Shown here: in pieces, positions 1 through 9,899 of the stretch
How positions within the stretch are numbered: the stretch's first letter is position 1
Layout: each line of letters starts with the position of its first letter
Position numbers and translations under genes: made by a program
From: Trichobilharzia szidati
Taxonomy: Eukaryota; Platyhelminthes; Trematoda; Strigeidida; Schistosomatidae
Direction of reading: 5' to 3'
DNA: 64,000 nt
Assembly: GCA_944472155.2 (NCBI GenBank)
Contig: OX235275.1
Coordinates: 24,888,436-24,952,435, forward strand
Notes under the pieces: generated by a model
What the model was told of the DNA's origin: nothing
The model's database searches: none
Seen by the model: the letters and a program-made list of their open reading frames with translations, nothing else

Positions 1-150
1 ACAAACCACTAACCAAGGCCATGAATGCAAAGCACGATAAGTACTCGCCTAGAGAACTCAGACACCTCGAGTTCATTTCTCAGTTCACTTCAGATATTAG
101 ATTCATAAAAGGACATAAAAACGAGGTAGCAGATGCGTTATCCCGCATCC
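1..150 (+). mobile_element. Ty3/gypsy retrotransposon, RNase H C-terminus fragment
   Basis: The forward frame reads KPLTKAMNAK, then HLEFISQFTSDIRFIKGHKN and VADALSRI. This is the usual end of the RNase H domain of Ty3/gypsy pol (a K-P-L start, then an I-x-G-x-x-N-x-V-A-D-A-L-S-R end). The frame is open to both edges. It is cut by the window start on the left and by the assembly gap on the right, so nothing can be said about activity or about the integrase that should follow. Confidence 0.85.
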
Positions 151-650
151 NNNNNNNNNNNNNNNNNNNNNNNNNNNNNNNNNNNNNNNNNNNNNNNNNN
201 NNNNNNNNNNNNNNNNNNNNNNNNNNNNNNNNNNNNNNNNNNNNNNNNNNNNNNNNNNNNNNNNNNNNNNNNNNNNNNNNNNNNNNNNNNNNNNNNNNNN
301 NNNNNNNNNNNNNNNNNNNNNNNNNNNNNNNNNNNNNNNNNNNNNNNNNNNNNNNNNNNNNNNNNNNNNNNNNNNNNNNNNNNNNNNNNNNNNNNNNNNN
401 NNNNNNNNNNNNNNNNNNNNNNNNNNNNNNNNNNNNNNNNNNNNNNNNNNNNNNNNNNNNNNNNNNNNNNNNNNNNNNNNNNNNNNNNNNNNNNNNNNNN
501 NNNNNNNNNNNNNNNNNNNNNNNNNNNNNNNNNNNNNNNNNNNNNNNNNNNNNNNNNNNNNNNNNNNNNNNNNNNNNNNNNNNNNNNNNNNNNNNNNNNN
601 NNNNNNNNNNNNNNNNNNNNNNNNNNNNNNNNNNNNNNNNNNNNNNNNNN
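151..650. other. Assembly gap (500 N)
   Basis: Run of exactly 500 N. The left side is Ty3 pol on the plus strand and the right side is PLE reverse transcriptase on the minus strand, so the gap hides a junction between two unrelated elements. Long open frames that cross it are artefacts. Confidence 0.99.
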
Positions 651-1057
651 CCCAGAGGTGAACCCATAGCGACCCCATCAATTTGTCGGTAGAGTTGATT
701 GTCGAATTTGAATTGAATATCTTTTGTGCAGAGCAGCAGTAGTCGCTTCATCTCTGTTTCCGGTAACGGTAGTAGATCCGTTTGTTTACAAATGATATCA
801 ATCGTTTCCATCAGTGGTACGTTTGTGAACAAGGAGGTCACGTCATACGATACCATGAGTTTGTCTGATATGTCAATGTTGTCAACTTCCTTGGAGAATT
901 GGTAGCTATCCTTCAGACTATGGGTTGCAAATTTAATTCGAATTGGCTCTATGGAATCAGCTAACCATTGAGCTAACTTGTGGCATGGTGAGTCAATCAT
1001 TGACAAGATTGGTCTTAAAGGCTCGTTTGCTTTATGGATTTTCGGTAGGCCGTACAT
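651..1057 (-). mobile_element. Penelope-like element (PLE) reverse transcriptase fragment
   Basis: The reverse frame begins MYGLPKIHK, continues RPILS, then MVSYDVTSLFTNVPL (motif A, with the catalytic D) and ends QIDGVAMGSPL at the gap. The Y-G-L-P-K-I-H-K, S-Y-D-V-T-S-L-F-T-N and G-V-A-M-G-S-P blocks are diagnostic of PLE reverse transcriptases. About 135 residues are open without a stop. The YVDD motif and GIY-YIG domain would lie in or beyond the gap. The upstream end stops near 1060, where a different repeat begins, so the copy is 5'-truncated or broken there. Confidence 0.9.
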
Positions 1058-1074
1058 AAAAGGCAGGCAGTTTT

Positions 1075-1420
1075 TTTGATTGGTAGGCGATTCGACTAAG
1101 TTAGGAGAAAATAAATATTCTGATTGGTTGACATTCTGATCGAGAGCAAGGTGAGGAAAAGGTGATCATATTTTACAGTCCTCCGACGACAAGATGAATC
1201 ACATGATAAATCGTACGATGATCATGATTTTCCGGTGATTCCTACTATATACATACTGACCAGTGGAGAGGATTCAACCAGTTGTCATCTCTGGGTTGTG
1301 TTCAGCATCGTGTCAACCATTCCACTGATCCTGTGGATGCAACTACGGATACGGACACTAATTCTATCGGAAGATTTTGGGAGAGTTTCAAGTGGAATAA
1401 CCGCATTCACTGTTAACACT
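1075..1420 (+). repeat. Dispersed non-coding repeat D, copy 1
   Basis: This stretch (GATTGGTAGGCGATTCG, then TACATACTGACCAGTGGA, then TGTCATCTCTGGGTTGTGTT) is matched by 6225-6270 plus 6530-6760 in the same order and orientation, there split by a SINE pair. I see no long coding frame of a known family. The family and its true ends are unknown. Confidence 0.65.
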
Positions 1421-1585
1421 TTGAAAAAATTTGGGCATTGGGTGTATGATATTCATTATAATAAATGTGTTTTGTATTTCCCAATGAATGAAAAACAAAA
1501 CGATATTGTCGTTGTTTTTACTGACGTTTCACTATTTAATGCTGCTGCTAATAGCTTTATCAAAGTAGCCATATTAAACCGGAAT

Positions 1586-1795
1586 TTACAAAATCTCAGC
1601 ATATATATAAGAAAGAGTTAAGACGTAAGAAAATAGACTTAGGTCAATTTGAAGGGACATATTGAAGGTGAAAATAGCAATGAAGATCACTAAACCAAAT
1701 AACAAAAGCAATAGTACATCTGTTATGATATCAAAACAAAGTTTACTAACTTGATCATTGTTCGTCAGTATGGGGTCATTAGAGTTTTCTTCCAA
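1586..1795 (-). CDS. Small open frame in PLE-A terminal repeat (membrane-like segment)
   Basis: A 69-residue frame in the reversed terminal repeat. It contains the hydrophobic stretch DVLLLLLFGLVIFIAIFTF, long enough for one membrane helix. The inverted partner at 2350-2565 encodes almost the same peptide over its last 57 residues, with a different N-terminus. The third copy near 35440-35570 is cut by a stop after FNMSL. I do not recognise the peptide; it may be chance coding in an AT-rich repeat. Whether it is translated is unknown. Confidence 0.25.
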   Translation of the reverse strand: MEENSNDPILTNNDQVSKLCFDIITDVLLLLLFGLVIFIAIFTFNMSLQIDLSLFSYVLTLSYIYAEIL

Positions 1796-2349
1796 ACATC
1801 AGGGACACTGCGAAATAAACTTGTCCATATAAAAGACCAAATCCCTAAAGATTCTCTTTCTAATTGTGTCTATAAAATGAAATGCTTGGAATGTGTGATG
1901 CGATATACATCGGACAAACATCGTTAGAGAGTAATCAAAATGAGAATAAATGAACACCTAGAGCATCTGTTCGACCAACGAGAAATCCAATTCGTGAACT
2001 AGAAAAGTTTGAAAAATCATCAGCCATAGTCCGTCTACAGGCTTTAGAATCAGGCCACAAAATTGATTTTGACAATATTGAAATAATCCAGAAAAACTTC
2101 AGAAATCACAAAGAACGTCTAATATCAGAAGCACTTCATATCAAGTGGAATCCAAGTTGGCTGAATAGGAATGACGGACTAAAACAGAATCTGACCTGGT
2201 TACAACACCTCCCTCCCCTCCCCCATGAAGTGACAAAATCAACACGAATGTGATAAGCAAGTTCACTATGTAAACACACACACTGCTTTTATAATTTTAC
2301 ACACTGATCAAATCCAACAATCTACACTTGGTTTTGTTATCTTTACCAA

Positions 2350-2565
2350 TTGACCAACTTGACAACTAAAAATGCCTCCAGACAGACGAACGATGACCAA
2401 GTTAGTAAACTTTATTTTGATATCATAACAGACGTACTATTGCTTTTGTTATTTGGTTTAGTGATCTTCATTGCTATTTTCACTTTCAATATGTCCCTTC
2501 AAATTGACCTATGTCTATTTTCTCACCCCTTAACTCTTTCTTATATATATGCTGAGATTTTGTAA
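2350..2565 (+). CDS. Small open frame in PLE-A terminal repeat, inverted partner
   Basis: A 71-residue frame that mirrors 1586-1795: NDDQVSKLYFDIITDV, then the same leucine-rich hydrophobic run, then SLQIDL and SYIYAEIL. The two copies differ at only a few residues in the shared part. Because the arms are recent duplicates of each other, their similarity alone does not prove selection on the protein. Confidence 0.25.
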   Translation: MTNLTTKNASRQTNDDQVSKLYFDIITDVLLLLLFGLVIFIAIFTFNMSLQIDLCLFSHPLTLSYIYAEIL

Positions 2566-2595
2566 ATTCCGGTTTAATATGGCTACTTTGATAAA

Positions 2596-2625
2596 GCTAT
2601 TAGCAACATTAAATAGCGAAACGTC
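2596..2625 (+). ncRNA. Hammerhead-like hairpin in PLE-A terminal repeat
   Basis: GCTATT (2596-2601) pairs with AATAGC (2612-2617), and GAAAC-GTC follows at once (2618-2625). This is the layout of hammerhead stem II, GAAA and the U-H cleavage triplet with a minimal ACGU palindrome as stem III. Upstream the core is TTGATAA instead of CUGANGA, so this copy should be inactive. The same layout recurs at about 1535-1565 and 35335-35370 (minus strand). Confidence 0.45.
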
Positions 2626-2929
2626 AGTAAAAACAACAATATCGTTTTGTTTTTCATTCATTGGGAAATACAAAACACATTTATTATAATGAAATTACCA
2701 CACTTGAAGAAAAATGCAACAGTTCCGATAACTATAACAATGGAATAGTAAGTAGAATATCAAATGAAATTAAGGAAATGTCTACAGCAAATTAAGCATT
2801 GGTGAAATCATGATTAACGGCTAAGGTAAGAAAAGTGTCTGAACTAACTTCTTATTCTGGATATATAAGTTAGGCTTCCTAATGTAGCTTGTGATAGCCT
2901 CAGAAGACGAGCTGTTGAGGTAAAATAAG

Positions 2930-3130
2930 GATTATTTGGTATCCGGTAGGTAACTTTGAAAACCAACTTGTGAACATCCCATTGGTGTTCTGTATCCACG
3001 AGATGAGGCAGTATAGAACTATGAATGGACTTTGTTTTTTACCTTACTTAACCCATCGGTCGGCAATCCAACGACAAACACGCCTAATTATACAACAACT
3101 ATTAGGAAAACAAAACACATGGTATTTATA
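2930..3130 (-). mobile_element. PLE relic, GIY-YIG region
   Basis: Read in reverse, this stretch matches the decayed PLE at 42785-42960 (GTATAATTAGGCGT, then GGTTAAGTAAGGT, then CTCGTGGATACAG). In better copies the same segment encodes TIRQFHRRISEHHPAWLSKG of the EN domain. No open frame remains. Confidence 0.6.
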
Positions 3131-3134
3131 CATT

Positions 3135-3870
3135 TTCTTTACAACAATAAACTCGGCCTCACAGCCGTGAGAAATGATTGATCGCATAATGAATCACAAC
3201 ATGAGTGAGAAATGATGATATACTACTTTATGCGTGATCTTATCAACTGCTACAGGTGTAAAATCGAGGCCATTAGAGAGAAAATCGATTCGTGAGGGTA
3301 GGGGTACAGTATCTTACTTATTCCCTAGGTAAATTTTTCTGCAGATCTAAGCTGTCTTTGATGGATATCCTATGCCTTCTGCATTGTTGGATTTCACAAA
3401 GACCTGTAAGATCTGTCTAAATTTGGGCTATTGAAAAATCCCAATGATATCTCACAGATATTTTCTCCCTTTTAGTTTTATTAAGTCTTATAAAATATAA
3501 TCTTTAATAACGTTTCACACACTGGTGAGTATTTAATGTGTGTACGACTTCCTGATTCGCAAGTTTCTAGTTATCGTGAGAAGAAAAAACATAATCGTGG
3601 GGTTTGGGGCGTATTGCAATGCAAGAGATAGCTAGCTGTTCTTGGATTGTGTCCTCCTTGGTTCACAGAGTATGGATTCTTGAGATCCAACCAATTAAGA
3701 TGCATTTACAGACGAAGAAGACAAAGGAGAGATATCATAATTTCTTGGTATGTACTTCATATCAGGCAGAAGTGTTTCGCATAGCCTACTGTCACGTGAT
3801 ATTTTATTTGAAGATCCTGTCTGGATGACGGGAAAATATCATGCAATAAACTAGGCGGAAAATTTTCTAC
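3135..3870. other. Unassigned sequence
   Basis: AT-rich, with only short frames and no family I recognise. No splice-site-bounded exon is convincing on either strand. Confidence 0.5.
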
Positions 3871-3875
3871 AGTAT

Positions 3876-4735
3876 ATGAACGGTGTACTAAATAAAGCTT
3901 TGCCAATCTCGTACAAAGACAGGACTTCAGGTGAACATAGAGAAAACAGAGGTAATCAAGATTCCTGGATAAGAACAACAACAACAGACAACGATCAGGA
4001 TAAATGGAAGGAACAACCTCTTTTACCTACCTGGGAAGCATCGTTTCAACTACAGGCGAGTGGAACTGACGAGGATATCAAAGCAAGAATCGGAAAAGCA
4101 AGACAAGCTTTCACTACTGTCAAGTCTGTGTGGAGGTCAACGGCACTACTCAGCATCAAAAATAAGATCCAGATTTTCAACTCCAATGTGAAGTCAGTGC
4201 TACTCACTATACAGATCAGAGACTCGCACTGCACGTCATAAAGAGCATCTCAAACAAACTACAGACCTTCATCAACAGTTGTCTTCGCTCAATACTACTC
4301 AAGATCAGATGGCCGGCCAGAAACGATCAGCAACAGAGATCTCTGGAAATGAGCGAACCAACACAGCAGGAACCAACCGATTGTGAAACAAAGAGGCAGG
4401 AAGAAATGGAGATGGATTGGCTGGCCATACTCTGAGGAAACCATCAAGTGGGTGACATCACTAGACAAGCCATTGCTCGAGTGGAACCCGAATGCAGTGG
4501 GAAGCGGCGAGTTGGTCGTCAGTGCAAGGGTGAGGGTGACTTGGAGGAGGTCATGTGAAGAGGAGATGAAAGCATGTGGGCAGACTTGGAGCCAGGTGAG
4601 AACTTTAGCAGAGAAGCGAACGCAATGGAGACGTTTGGCTGAATCCCTATGTTCCTCTAGGAATTAAAGGAAAGAATAATAATAATAATATATACCAAAT
4701 AAAGCCATTATTATTATTAACGTCAGCAGCAGCAA
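3876..4735 (+). mobile_element. RTE-like LINE, 3' end (5'-truncated, decayed)
   Basis: Broken forward frames encode the C-terminal part of a non-LTR reverse transcriptase polyprotein: DIKARIGKARQAFTTVKSVW, then NKIQIFNSNVKSVLL, then KKWRWIGWPYSEETIK, TWRRSCEEEMKA, and WRRLAESLCSSRN with a stop. In RTE-like LINEs this tail follows the RT domain. The stop is followed by AAAGGAAAGAATAATAATAA, a microsatellite tail of the RTE type. The same 3' end recurs at 15347-15860, 24657-24880, 41900-42170 and 49640-49985. Confidence 0.8.
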
Positions 4736-4839
4736 ATGAGACAGAAAGTTGCCTGATCTCTACACTGCAGTGGTATCAACACTGCACTGTAGAATCAGCG
4801 TCATGGAAGTTGTAGGGGATTACTAGTTGTCTTGTAGGA

Positions 4840-5100
4840 GTACAATAATTGTTCGCATCAATGAGACTGTCCTCATTAGGAAGCAGTATATTAAGGGAAG
4901 AAGAAAGGCCAATCAAGTATTGGTGCTTGAAATTTACGGCACTTCACTTCACTTCGCAAAGGTTTTGTAGAAGCAATAGGCAATAGAAGTGCTGGAGCAT
5001 TAATTCCAATAATTCAACGTTTGGTATTGCCAGGCGACGACGTTATTCAACACAGTGTATCCAGAACAAATCGTTTACGGTGTTAATTTCACCTTATTCG
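4840..5100 (+). mobile_element. Merlin-type DNA transposon relic
   Basis: One forward frame gives STIIVRINETVLIRKQYIKG and then VLVLEIYG; a second frame gives FVEAIGNRSAGALIPIIQRL. This is the D-E-T first catalytic block and the following strand block of IS1016/Merlin transposases. The catalytic Asp is Asn here (INET), and a frameshift lies between the blocks. Compare the better copy at 38940-39340. Merlin elements are known in schistosomes. Confidence 0.6.
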
Positions 5101-5224
5101 CACCGTTTATTTCTGTGAATGATCTCAAACCCATCTTACAGCTGCAGAAAGCTCAGAATGAAATTTAATCGAAGCTCTCACTCAGACGTTGTCCGTTCAA
5201 GTCCCTTCTACAACTCACCAAGAT

Positions 5225-6070
5225 AAATATGAAAACATTTCAAATTCTGTCAGTGAGTTCAACCACATACGACCCAGTATCTGGTATCGTATTTGATGCA
5301 GGATTCAATCATTTCGAAGACGTTTTTCTTACTGAATGTGTCATGTTCGATGATGCTGTGAAAGTTCGATTATTATTATTATTATTACGAAAACTTGGTA
5401 CTATCGAGCATAACAAATATATTGATTTCATTCTGTAAAAGAATCCCCATGCATTATCGTTCGATGATACAGTCACCGTTTCGGTACCAGTGTCTTCAGT
5501 TATAAGAAGTATCTTCCAACGATTATGTCCCTTATGTTGATGAAGTGAAGAGTGAATGTGAAAGATTCAAACCACACGAGATGACATCAGATCAATTCAA
5601 GTATTTGATGTTTGTTTATCGTTTGAATAGCCCTGAAGATGTTGGCATTCAAACTCGACGTCTGTCTGACTCGTGGAACAAGACCTGAAAATAACTTTAC
5701 AGATAGTGACAGCACAATACCTTCTGAATTTCCCTAAGTTATTGCAATCAAAACTTCGACCACCGTTAAGCATGCAAGACAGAACTGTATTCCTGGCCAC
5801 TGTCTGACAAACCATGGTCCCGTGTTCATGTCGATTTAGATTGCACGTTTAATGGTACGCACTTCTTAATTTGTGTTGACACATTTTCCAAATAGTCAGA
5901 GATACTTTCCATACACTGAGCAACATCAAATGCAACAGTATCCCATCCTTATCTCCAATTTGTTATGATCTTGTCGACAGCTGATACTACCGAGTGGATT
6001 TATGCATGTTTATAACAATACTGACTCAATGAACAACTCAAGTGCTGCGCTGAATATGCCTTTTCGCCCG
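5225..6070 (+). mobile_element. Ty3/gypsy retrotransposon relic: gag fused to integrase
   Basis: 5229-5440 is open and encodes a gag N-terminus (FDAGFNHFEDVFLTE, then VKVRLLLLLLRKLGTIEHNK). Gag-like words continue in broken frames to about 5700 (EMTSDQFK, SPEDVGI). Past 5800 the reading jumps to integrase: PWSRVHVD, then FNGTHFLICVDTFSK, then ATVSHPYLQF and TEWIYAC. Protease, RT and RNase H are missing, so this copy has a large internal deletion, many stops, and is not functional. No LTR was recognised at either end. Confidence 0.7.
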
Positions 6071-6224
6071 TAGTACTTTCCACTTCATTGAGTCATGTAA
6101 ATATCAAAAGACAAAGACTGGCCTGTGACTCTAACGATACGATATTTATCAGGAAGAACAGGTTATATTCATATATTTTTTACCATATTAAAATCGGTCC
6201 AGGGCAGTGGAAATGGATTGTTCT

Positions 6225-6760
6225 GATTGGTAGGCGATTCGGCTAAGGCAGGAGAAAATAAATATTCCGATTAAAGGATTTCATCATGAGCTAACACTGA
6301 TTAGAGAGCCATTGGAAAACCTGCAGGGAGTACTGGACAGCTGTTTCGTCAGCCTAGTTTGGGACTGTCATCAGTACGCATCCACCGGAGTTCGAATCTG
6401 CTGAAACTAGGACGAAACAGCTGTCCATTACTCCGTGCAGCTTTTTCAATGGCTCTCTAACCAGTTTCAGCTCATGATGAAATCCTGTAACCAATCAACC
6501 AAATCCCCACAAACCAACACTTGAATATTCTGACTGATTGGCTTTCTAACCGAGACGAAGGTGAGAAAAAGGGGATGATATTTCATAGTCATCCGGTCAC
6601 ACGATCAATCGTATGATGATTACAATTTAAAGCTGATTCCTACCACATATATACTGACCAGTGAACGGGAAACAACCAATTGTCATCTCTGGGTTGTATT
6701 CATCATCTTATGGATCCAACCACGGGCACGTGCACTAGTTCGGTATAGGTTGAAGAAAAC
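6225..6760 (+). repeat. Dispersed repeat D, copy 2, split by a SINE1 pair
   Basis: Left piece 6225-6270 and right piece 6524-6760 match 1075-1420 in order. The SINE pair between them is bounded by AATATTCCGA (6261-6270) and AATATTCTGA (6524-6533), a 9/10 match that looks like a target-site duplication. Confidence 0.65.
6272..6532. repeat. SINE1 (Sm-alpha-like) inverted dimer
   Basis: 6272-6400 is a minus-strand copy (3' tail, then hammerhead, then part of the tRNA-like head). 6401-6532 is a plus-strand copy that starts inside the hammerhead and runs to the same tail. Both 3' tails face outwards. The minus hammerhead has the C3-to-A change, giving ACTGATGA; the plus one lacks most of stem II. 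Confidence 0.8.
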
Positions 6761-7005
6761 AACCGAGGATGTCGTTGAGTAGTCATGGCGATGAATACAT
6801 GCATCGAGTATGGTATGGTTTCTCTGGCGATCATCCTCAGACAAATTGGGAATCAATTCTATCTATAACATATCAGAGAGCATTATCCAGTTTAATATCA
6901 TGTTTTTAACGATTTTATTATATTTTTTTTGATGAATGTACCAGTCTTTCCCCCATCTCAATTCTGATTGGTCGATTAAGATCACTGAGATTTCAGCTGT
7001 GATAG
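6760..7005. other. Unassigned sequence
   Basis: AT-rich linker between repeat D and the next SINE pair; no feature seen. Confidence 0.4.
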
Positions 7006-7007
7006 TT

Positions 7008-7720
7008 CAATTATGAGCTAACATCAGTGAGAGAACCATTGGAAGACAAGCCACATGGAGTACTTACTCCTAGACAACTAGCTGTTTTGTCAGCCTACTT
7101 TGGGACTCCACTTCAACAGTACTCACCCTCCATCCACCAGAGTTCAAGCTCAGAACCTTCCGGTTATACAAGGTGAGCTCGTAGACCATTAAACCACTCA
7201 TTTGGACTCAATCCAATGGCCAACCAATGAATTCCGTCTTCTGCCATTTCCAATGGGTTCTGTAACCGATATCAGCTCATGATACACTAAACAACACTTG
7301 AATATCACTCTGATGCTCTACTAGCCACTTGCCCTGTACAAGTAGGTAGGTAGTTTCGTGGTTTCTATTGACAGGTCGTGACCAGTAAGGTGCAGTAGGT
7401 CAGGTAAAACGATAGATACTCGCCTTCGATGATACTGGCTAATGCCAATCACGCGATATCGTGAATTGGCAGAAGTTGGAATTCGTGGGCTAGCTACTAG
7501 ATGTGTGCGCAGTGGCTGTTGTTTGGTCTACGAGCTCGTCTTGTATCCGGAAGGTTCTGTCTGGGCTCGAGTCCTGACGGAGTCTTAAACTAGGCTGACG
7601 ATAGATACACCTAGTTAGTTGTCTGGCAGTACTCCCTGAGCCTTGTTCTCCACTGGTCCTCTAAACTAATATGAGCTCATAATGAAATCCTTCAACCAAT
7701 CAAATCAATATAGAAAATAT
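7008..7720. repeat. SINE1 inverted dimer (divergent)
   Basis: 7008-7243 is a minus-strand copy with tail, hammerhead relic (TGTTTTGTCAGCCTACTTTG in reverse sense) and tRNA-like head. 7244-7720 is a plus-strand stretch with a tail remnant and then a whole divergent monomer ending CAACCAATCAAATC. Again the two copies diverge from a shared centre. Confidence 0.75.
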
Positions 7721-7724
7721 CCCC

Positions 7725-8039
7725 ATTTAGACATTTGGAAAACACAAAAGATTGAGCGAAGAAATATTTACTTTTCAATTAGATCCTCTTCTCTGGCTCT
7801 ACTCTAATATATATAGCATTTTTACAGTACACAACAATTTACCAAACAAGTGGTGATATGTTTGTTAACGATATTTAAACAGTGTCAAAATGTTAATGGG
7901 TAGATAATTAACGCAGAAAATCAATACACATTTAAAAAGTAGAAATGGATAGAATAAATTAATTTTACAAGAATAACACGTAATTAAAGATGAAGTGGTC
8001 AAAATAAAATTAAAATAAAATAATTAGGACAATTATAAT
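7725..8039 (-). mobile_element. 3' untranslated region of PLE family A2
   Basis: AT-rich segment downstream of the PLE frame. Its reverse complement matches 34870-35260 and 55500-56050, which follow the same coding segment there. It includes GATATGTTTGTTA and GTACACAACAATTTACC blocks shared by the copies. Confidence 0.7.
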
Positions 8040-8962
8040 TTAATAGGGGGAGGGGGGCGACGTAGTCCTGTCTTGTAAGGATGGCCACGGTAAGCAAAGT
8101 GGCTGTACAAATTTCTTCTGTACACACAGGCTTGGCTTCTTAAGGTGGATTCCGATTGCTTCAGCTGTCTGTAGAAGACGAACTCTTAGAGCAAAGTTGA
8201 GATTAGTCGGAATGCGATAAATAATTTTGAATGCAGTATTCACATCAACCTTGTGCTCAGTATCAACAAGGTGTGCTAAAATAGAACTCCCAATAGATTT
8301 TGTTTGTCCCTTGCTTAACCACGCTGGATGATGTTCAGAAATACGACGATGAAACTGCCTAATTGTACGCCCAATGTAGCTGGCTCCGCAGCTGCAGTCA
8401 AACTGGTAGACACACATAGAAGAGGCAAAATTAGGTAGTTTGTCCTTATTTCTCGAACATAGAATAAGGGTGGTTTTGAAGAGACAACGTACTTCTGCTG
8501 CATAATAAGCTCTTTTAACTGCATTCTTCAAGCGCTGTGTTATGATTTCACTGATGTTGTCACCGAGGAACTGCAATTTTATGAACATTGGCTTTTTCGA
8601 AACTGTAGCAATACTGACTCTCTTTGGTGCTGAATTCATATTCTTCTCAATAAAGTTATCTGGATAACCATTTTTTCTAAGTAATTCTTTAATAATCTTA
8701 AGCTCCTCATTGAGGCAGTCGTCTGAACATATTAACTTAGCTCTATGAACCAGACACTTTACCAGGTTACGTTTATATTTCAAAGGTACAAAACTCAAAA
8801 AATGGGTGTACTGACCTGTTGTTGTAGGTTTCCTATACACACTCCTTCTTAGTTTGCCATCATCTTTCCTTGCCATGAAGACGTCTAGGAATGAGATACT
8901 ATCATTACTTTCTTTCTCTATGGTAAAGTTTATTGCTGAATGTGCATCATTAAACTTGTCAA
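8040..8962 (-). CDS. PLE family A2 polyprotein C-terminal half (linker plus GIY-YIG endonuclease)
   Basis: The best-preserved PLE coding frame in the window. It is open for about 305 codons in the reverse direction; the first Met gives 278 residues, but in-frame coding (HSAINFTIEKES, then SISFLDVFM) continues upstream to about 8962, so that Met is internal. Order: the region after the RT palm (SVYRKPTTTGQYTH, then FVPLKYKRNLVKCL), a linker, then the GIY-YIG nuclease with Cys-rich start CVYQFDCSCGASYIGRTI, then RRISEHHPAWLSKG and HKVDVNTAFKIIYR. In PLEs this protein primes at chromosomal nicks. The RT catalytic palm is absent: the copy stops at a SINE-like tail at 8957-9001, so it is 5'-truncated and cannot act alone. 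Two decayed relatives lie at 34344-34860 and 55020-55505. Confidence 0.88.
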
Positions 8963-9289
8963 ATCAATCAAATCAAATCCCTACAAACCAACACCTGACA
9001 TGTTTAATTTCGCAAAAACACTCATTTAAATTGATACGATGACATTGATAAATTGTAGATTACAGTTACATCATTCGCGGCAATGGAGGTGATACTGGCA
9101 CCTCATAGTTCTATTTCCATACCGTCAAGTACTTTTACATAGAATTAATTGTTTCCACGTCTATACAGAATTTGAATTGATTGAGCTTATCATCGTGATG
9201 CCAAATTGGCAGTCGGAACTACAGCAGCGACATACAACCCATCTCTAGCATTTCCTTCGGGTCCGCTGCAAACATTCCAGGGCAAAAAG

Positions 9290-9385
9290 TTTCAAAGTCG
9301 TGTGATTATAACTGATGATGATATGATTATGAACAATAAACAAATTTTGTTTGAAATATTGTCATCCAGTAAATAATACTGTTTC
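9290..9385 (+). mobile_element. PLE family B 3' terminus
   Basis: Matches 26515-26615 and, less closely, 48710-48790. It contains a hairpin GAACA (9331-9335) with TGTTT (9348-9352) followed by GAAA, and an upstream CTGATGA (9312-9318). The element continues at 9846-9890 (GGAATTACTTACTACCGC) after a SINE1 insertion; the 26.6 kb copy has these two parts joined. Confidence 0.65.
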
Positions 9386-9393
9386 ACTCACTA

Positions 9394-9845
9394 TGAGATG
9401 AAATCCTGTAACCAATCAAATCCCTACAAACCAACACTTGAAAATCAATGAGATGCTCACTAGCGACTTGCCCTATTCAGGTGGGTAGTCACCTGGGGTT
9501 CTAGTGAGAAGTCGTGACCAGTAGGGTGCAGCAGGTCGCGCGTGAGGACAAATACTCGCCGAAGACATTGGCTAGGGGTCGCGCTATGTCGTGAATTGGC
9601 AGAAGTTAGAATTCATGGGCTGGCCATTGGATCGGGTCCCAGTGGCTTAATGGTATACGAGCTCGCCTTGTAACCAGAAGGTCCTGGTTTCGAATCTCGG
9701 TGGGTTCGTGCTGCTGAAGAGTCCCAAACTAGGACGAAACAGCTGTCCAGTACTCCTTGGCAGGTTTTCCAATGGTTCTCGAACTGATGTCAGCTCATGA
9801 TGAGATCCTGTAACCAATCAAATCCCTACAAACCAACACTTGAAG
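9394..9845 (+). repeat. SINE1 (Sm-alpha-like), best-preserved copy
   Basis: A partial tail followed by a whole monomer. The tRNA-like head has box A at 9641-9653 (AGTGGCTTAATGG) and box B at 9686-9696 (GGTTTCGAATC), the internal promoter of RNA polymerase III. The hammerhead follows at 9708-9753, then the tail ending CCTACAAACCAACACTTGA. The tail motif occurs at both 9410 and 9821, so this is about 1.1 tandem monomers. It interrupts the PLE-B 3' end. Confidence 0.88.
9708..9753 (+). ncRNA. Type I hammerhead ribozyme (SINE1)
   Basis: Stem I: GTGCTG (9708-9713) with CAGTAC (9748-9753). Core CTGAAGA (9714-9720) fits CUGANGA. Stem II: GTCC/GGAC around CAAACTA (9721-9735). Then GAAA (9736-9739). 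Stem III is made of the palindrome ACAGCTGT (9739-9746) with no loop; predicted cleavage is after C9747. Every invariant position I can check is intact. With no stem III loop, two copies could pair with each other, as in known dimeric hammerheads. Active self-cleavage by schistosome satellite hammerheads is established; activity of this copy is inferred. Confidence 0.85.
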
Positions 9846-9899
9846 ATAATATGGAATTACTTACTACCGCAATGCCCAAGTTTTACACACACACACACA

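Larger units (their letters stand above)
1430..2695 (+). mobile_element. PLE family A 3' end flanked by inverted terminal repeats
   Basis: Three parts. Reverse arm about 1435-1790 and forward arm about 2390-2695 are near-identical inverted copies (pseudo-LTRs). Between them, 1860-2260 on the plus strand encodes the end of a GIY-YIG nuclease domain in broken frames: KCLECV, IYIGQTSL after a frame change, INEHLEHLF, then HKIDFDNIEII and WLNRNDGLKQNLTW. PLEs are known to carry terminal repeats in direct or inverted orientation and an EN domain of the GIY-YIG type. Each arm also holds a small open frame with a hydrophobic segment. The copy is dead: stops and frameshifts break the EN, and no RT is attached. 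Confidence 0.8.

Noticed and set aside
80..1057. 325-residue open frame across the first gap
   Set aside because: About 170 residues are N. Only 651-1057 is real PLE sequence.
4917..4935. Merlin inverted end (GGTGCTTGAAATTTAC)
   Set aside because: It resembles the candidate end at 39478, but here it lies inside the transposase reading frame, so the match is likely chance.
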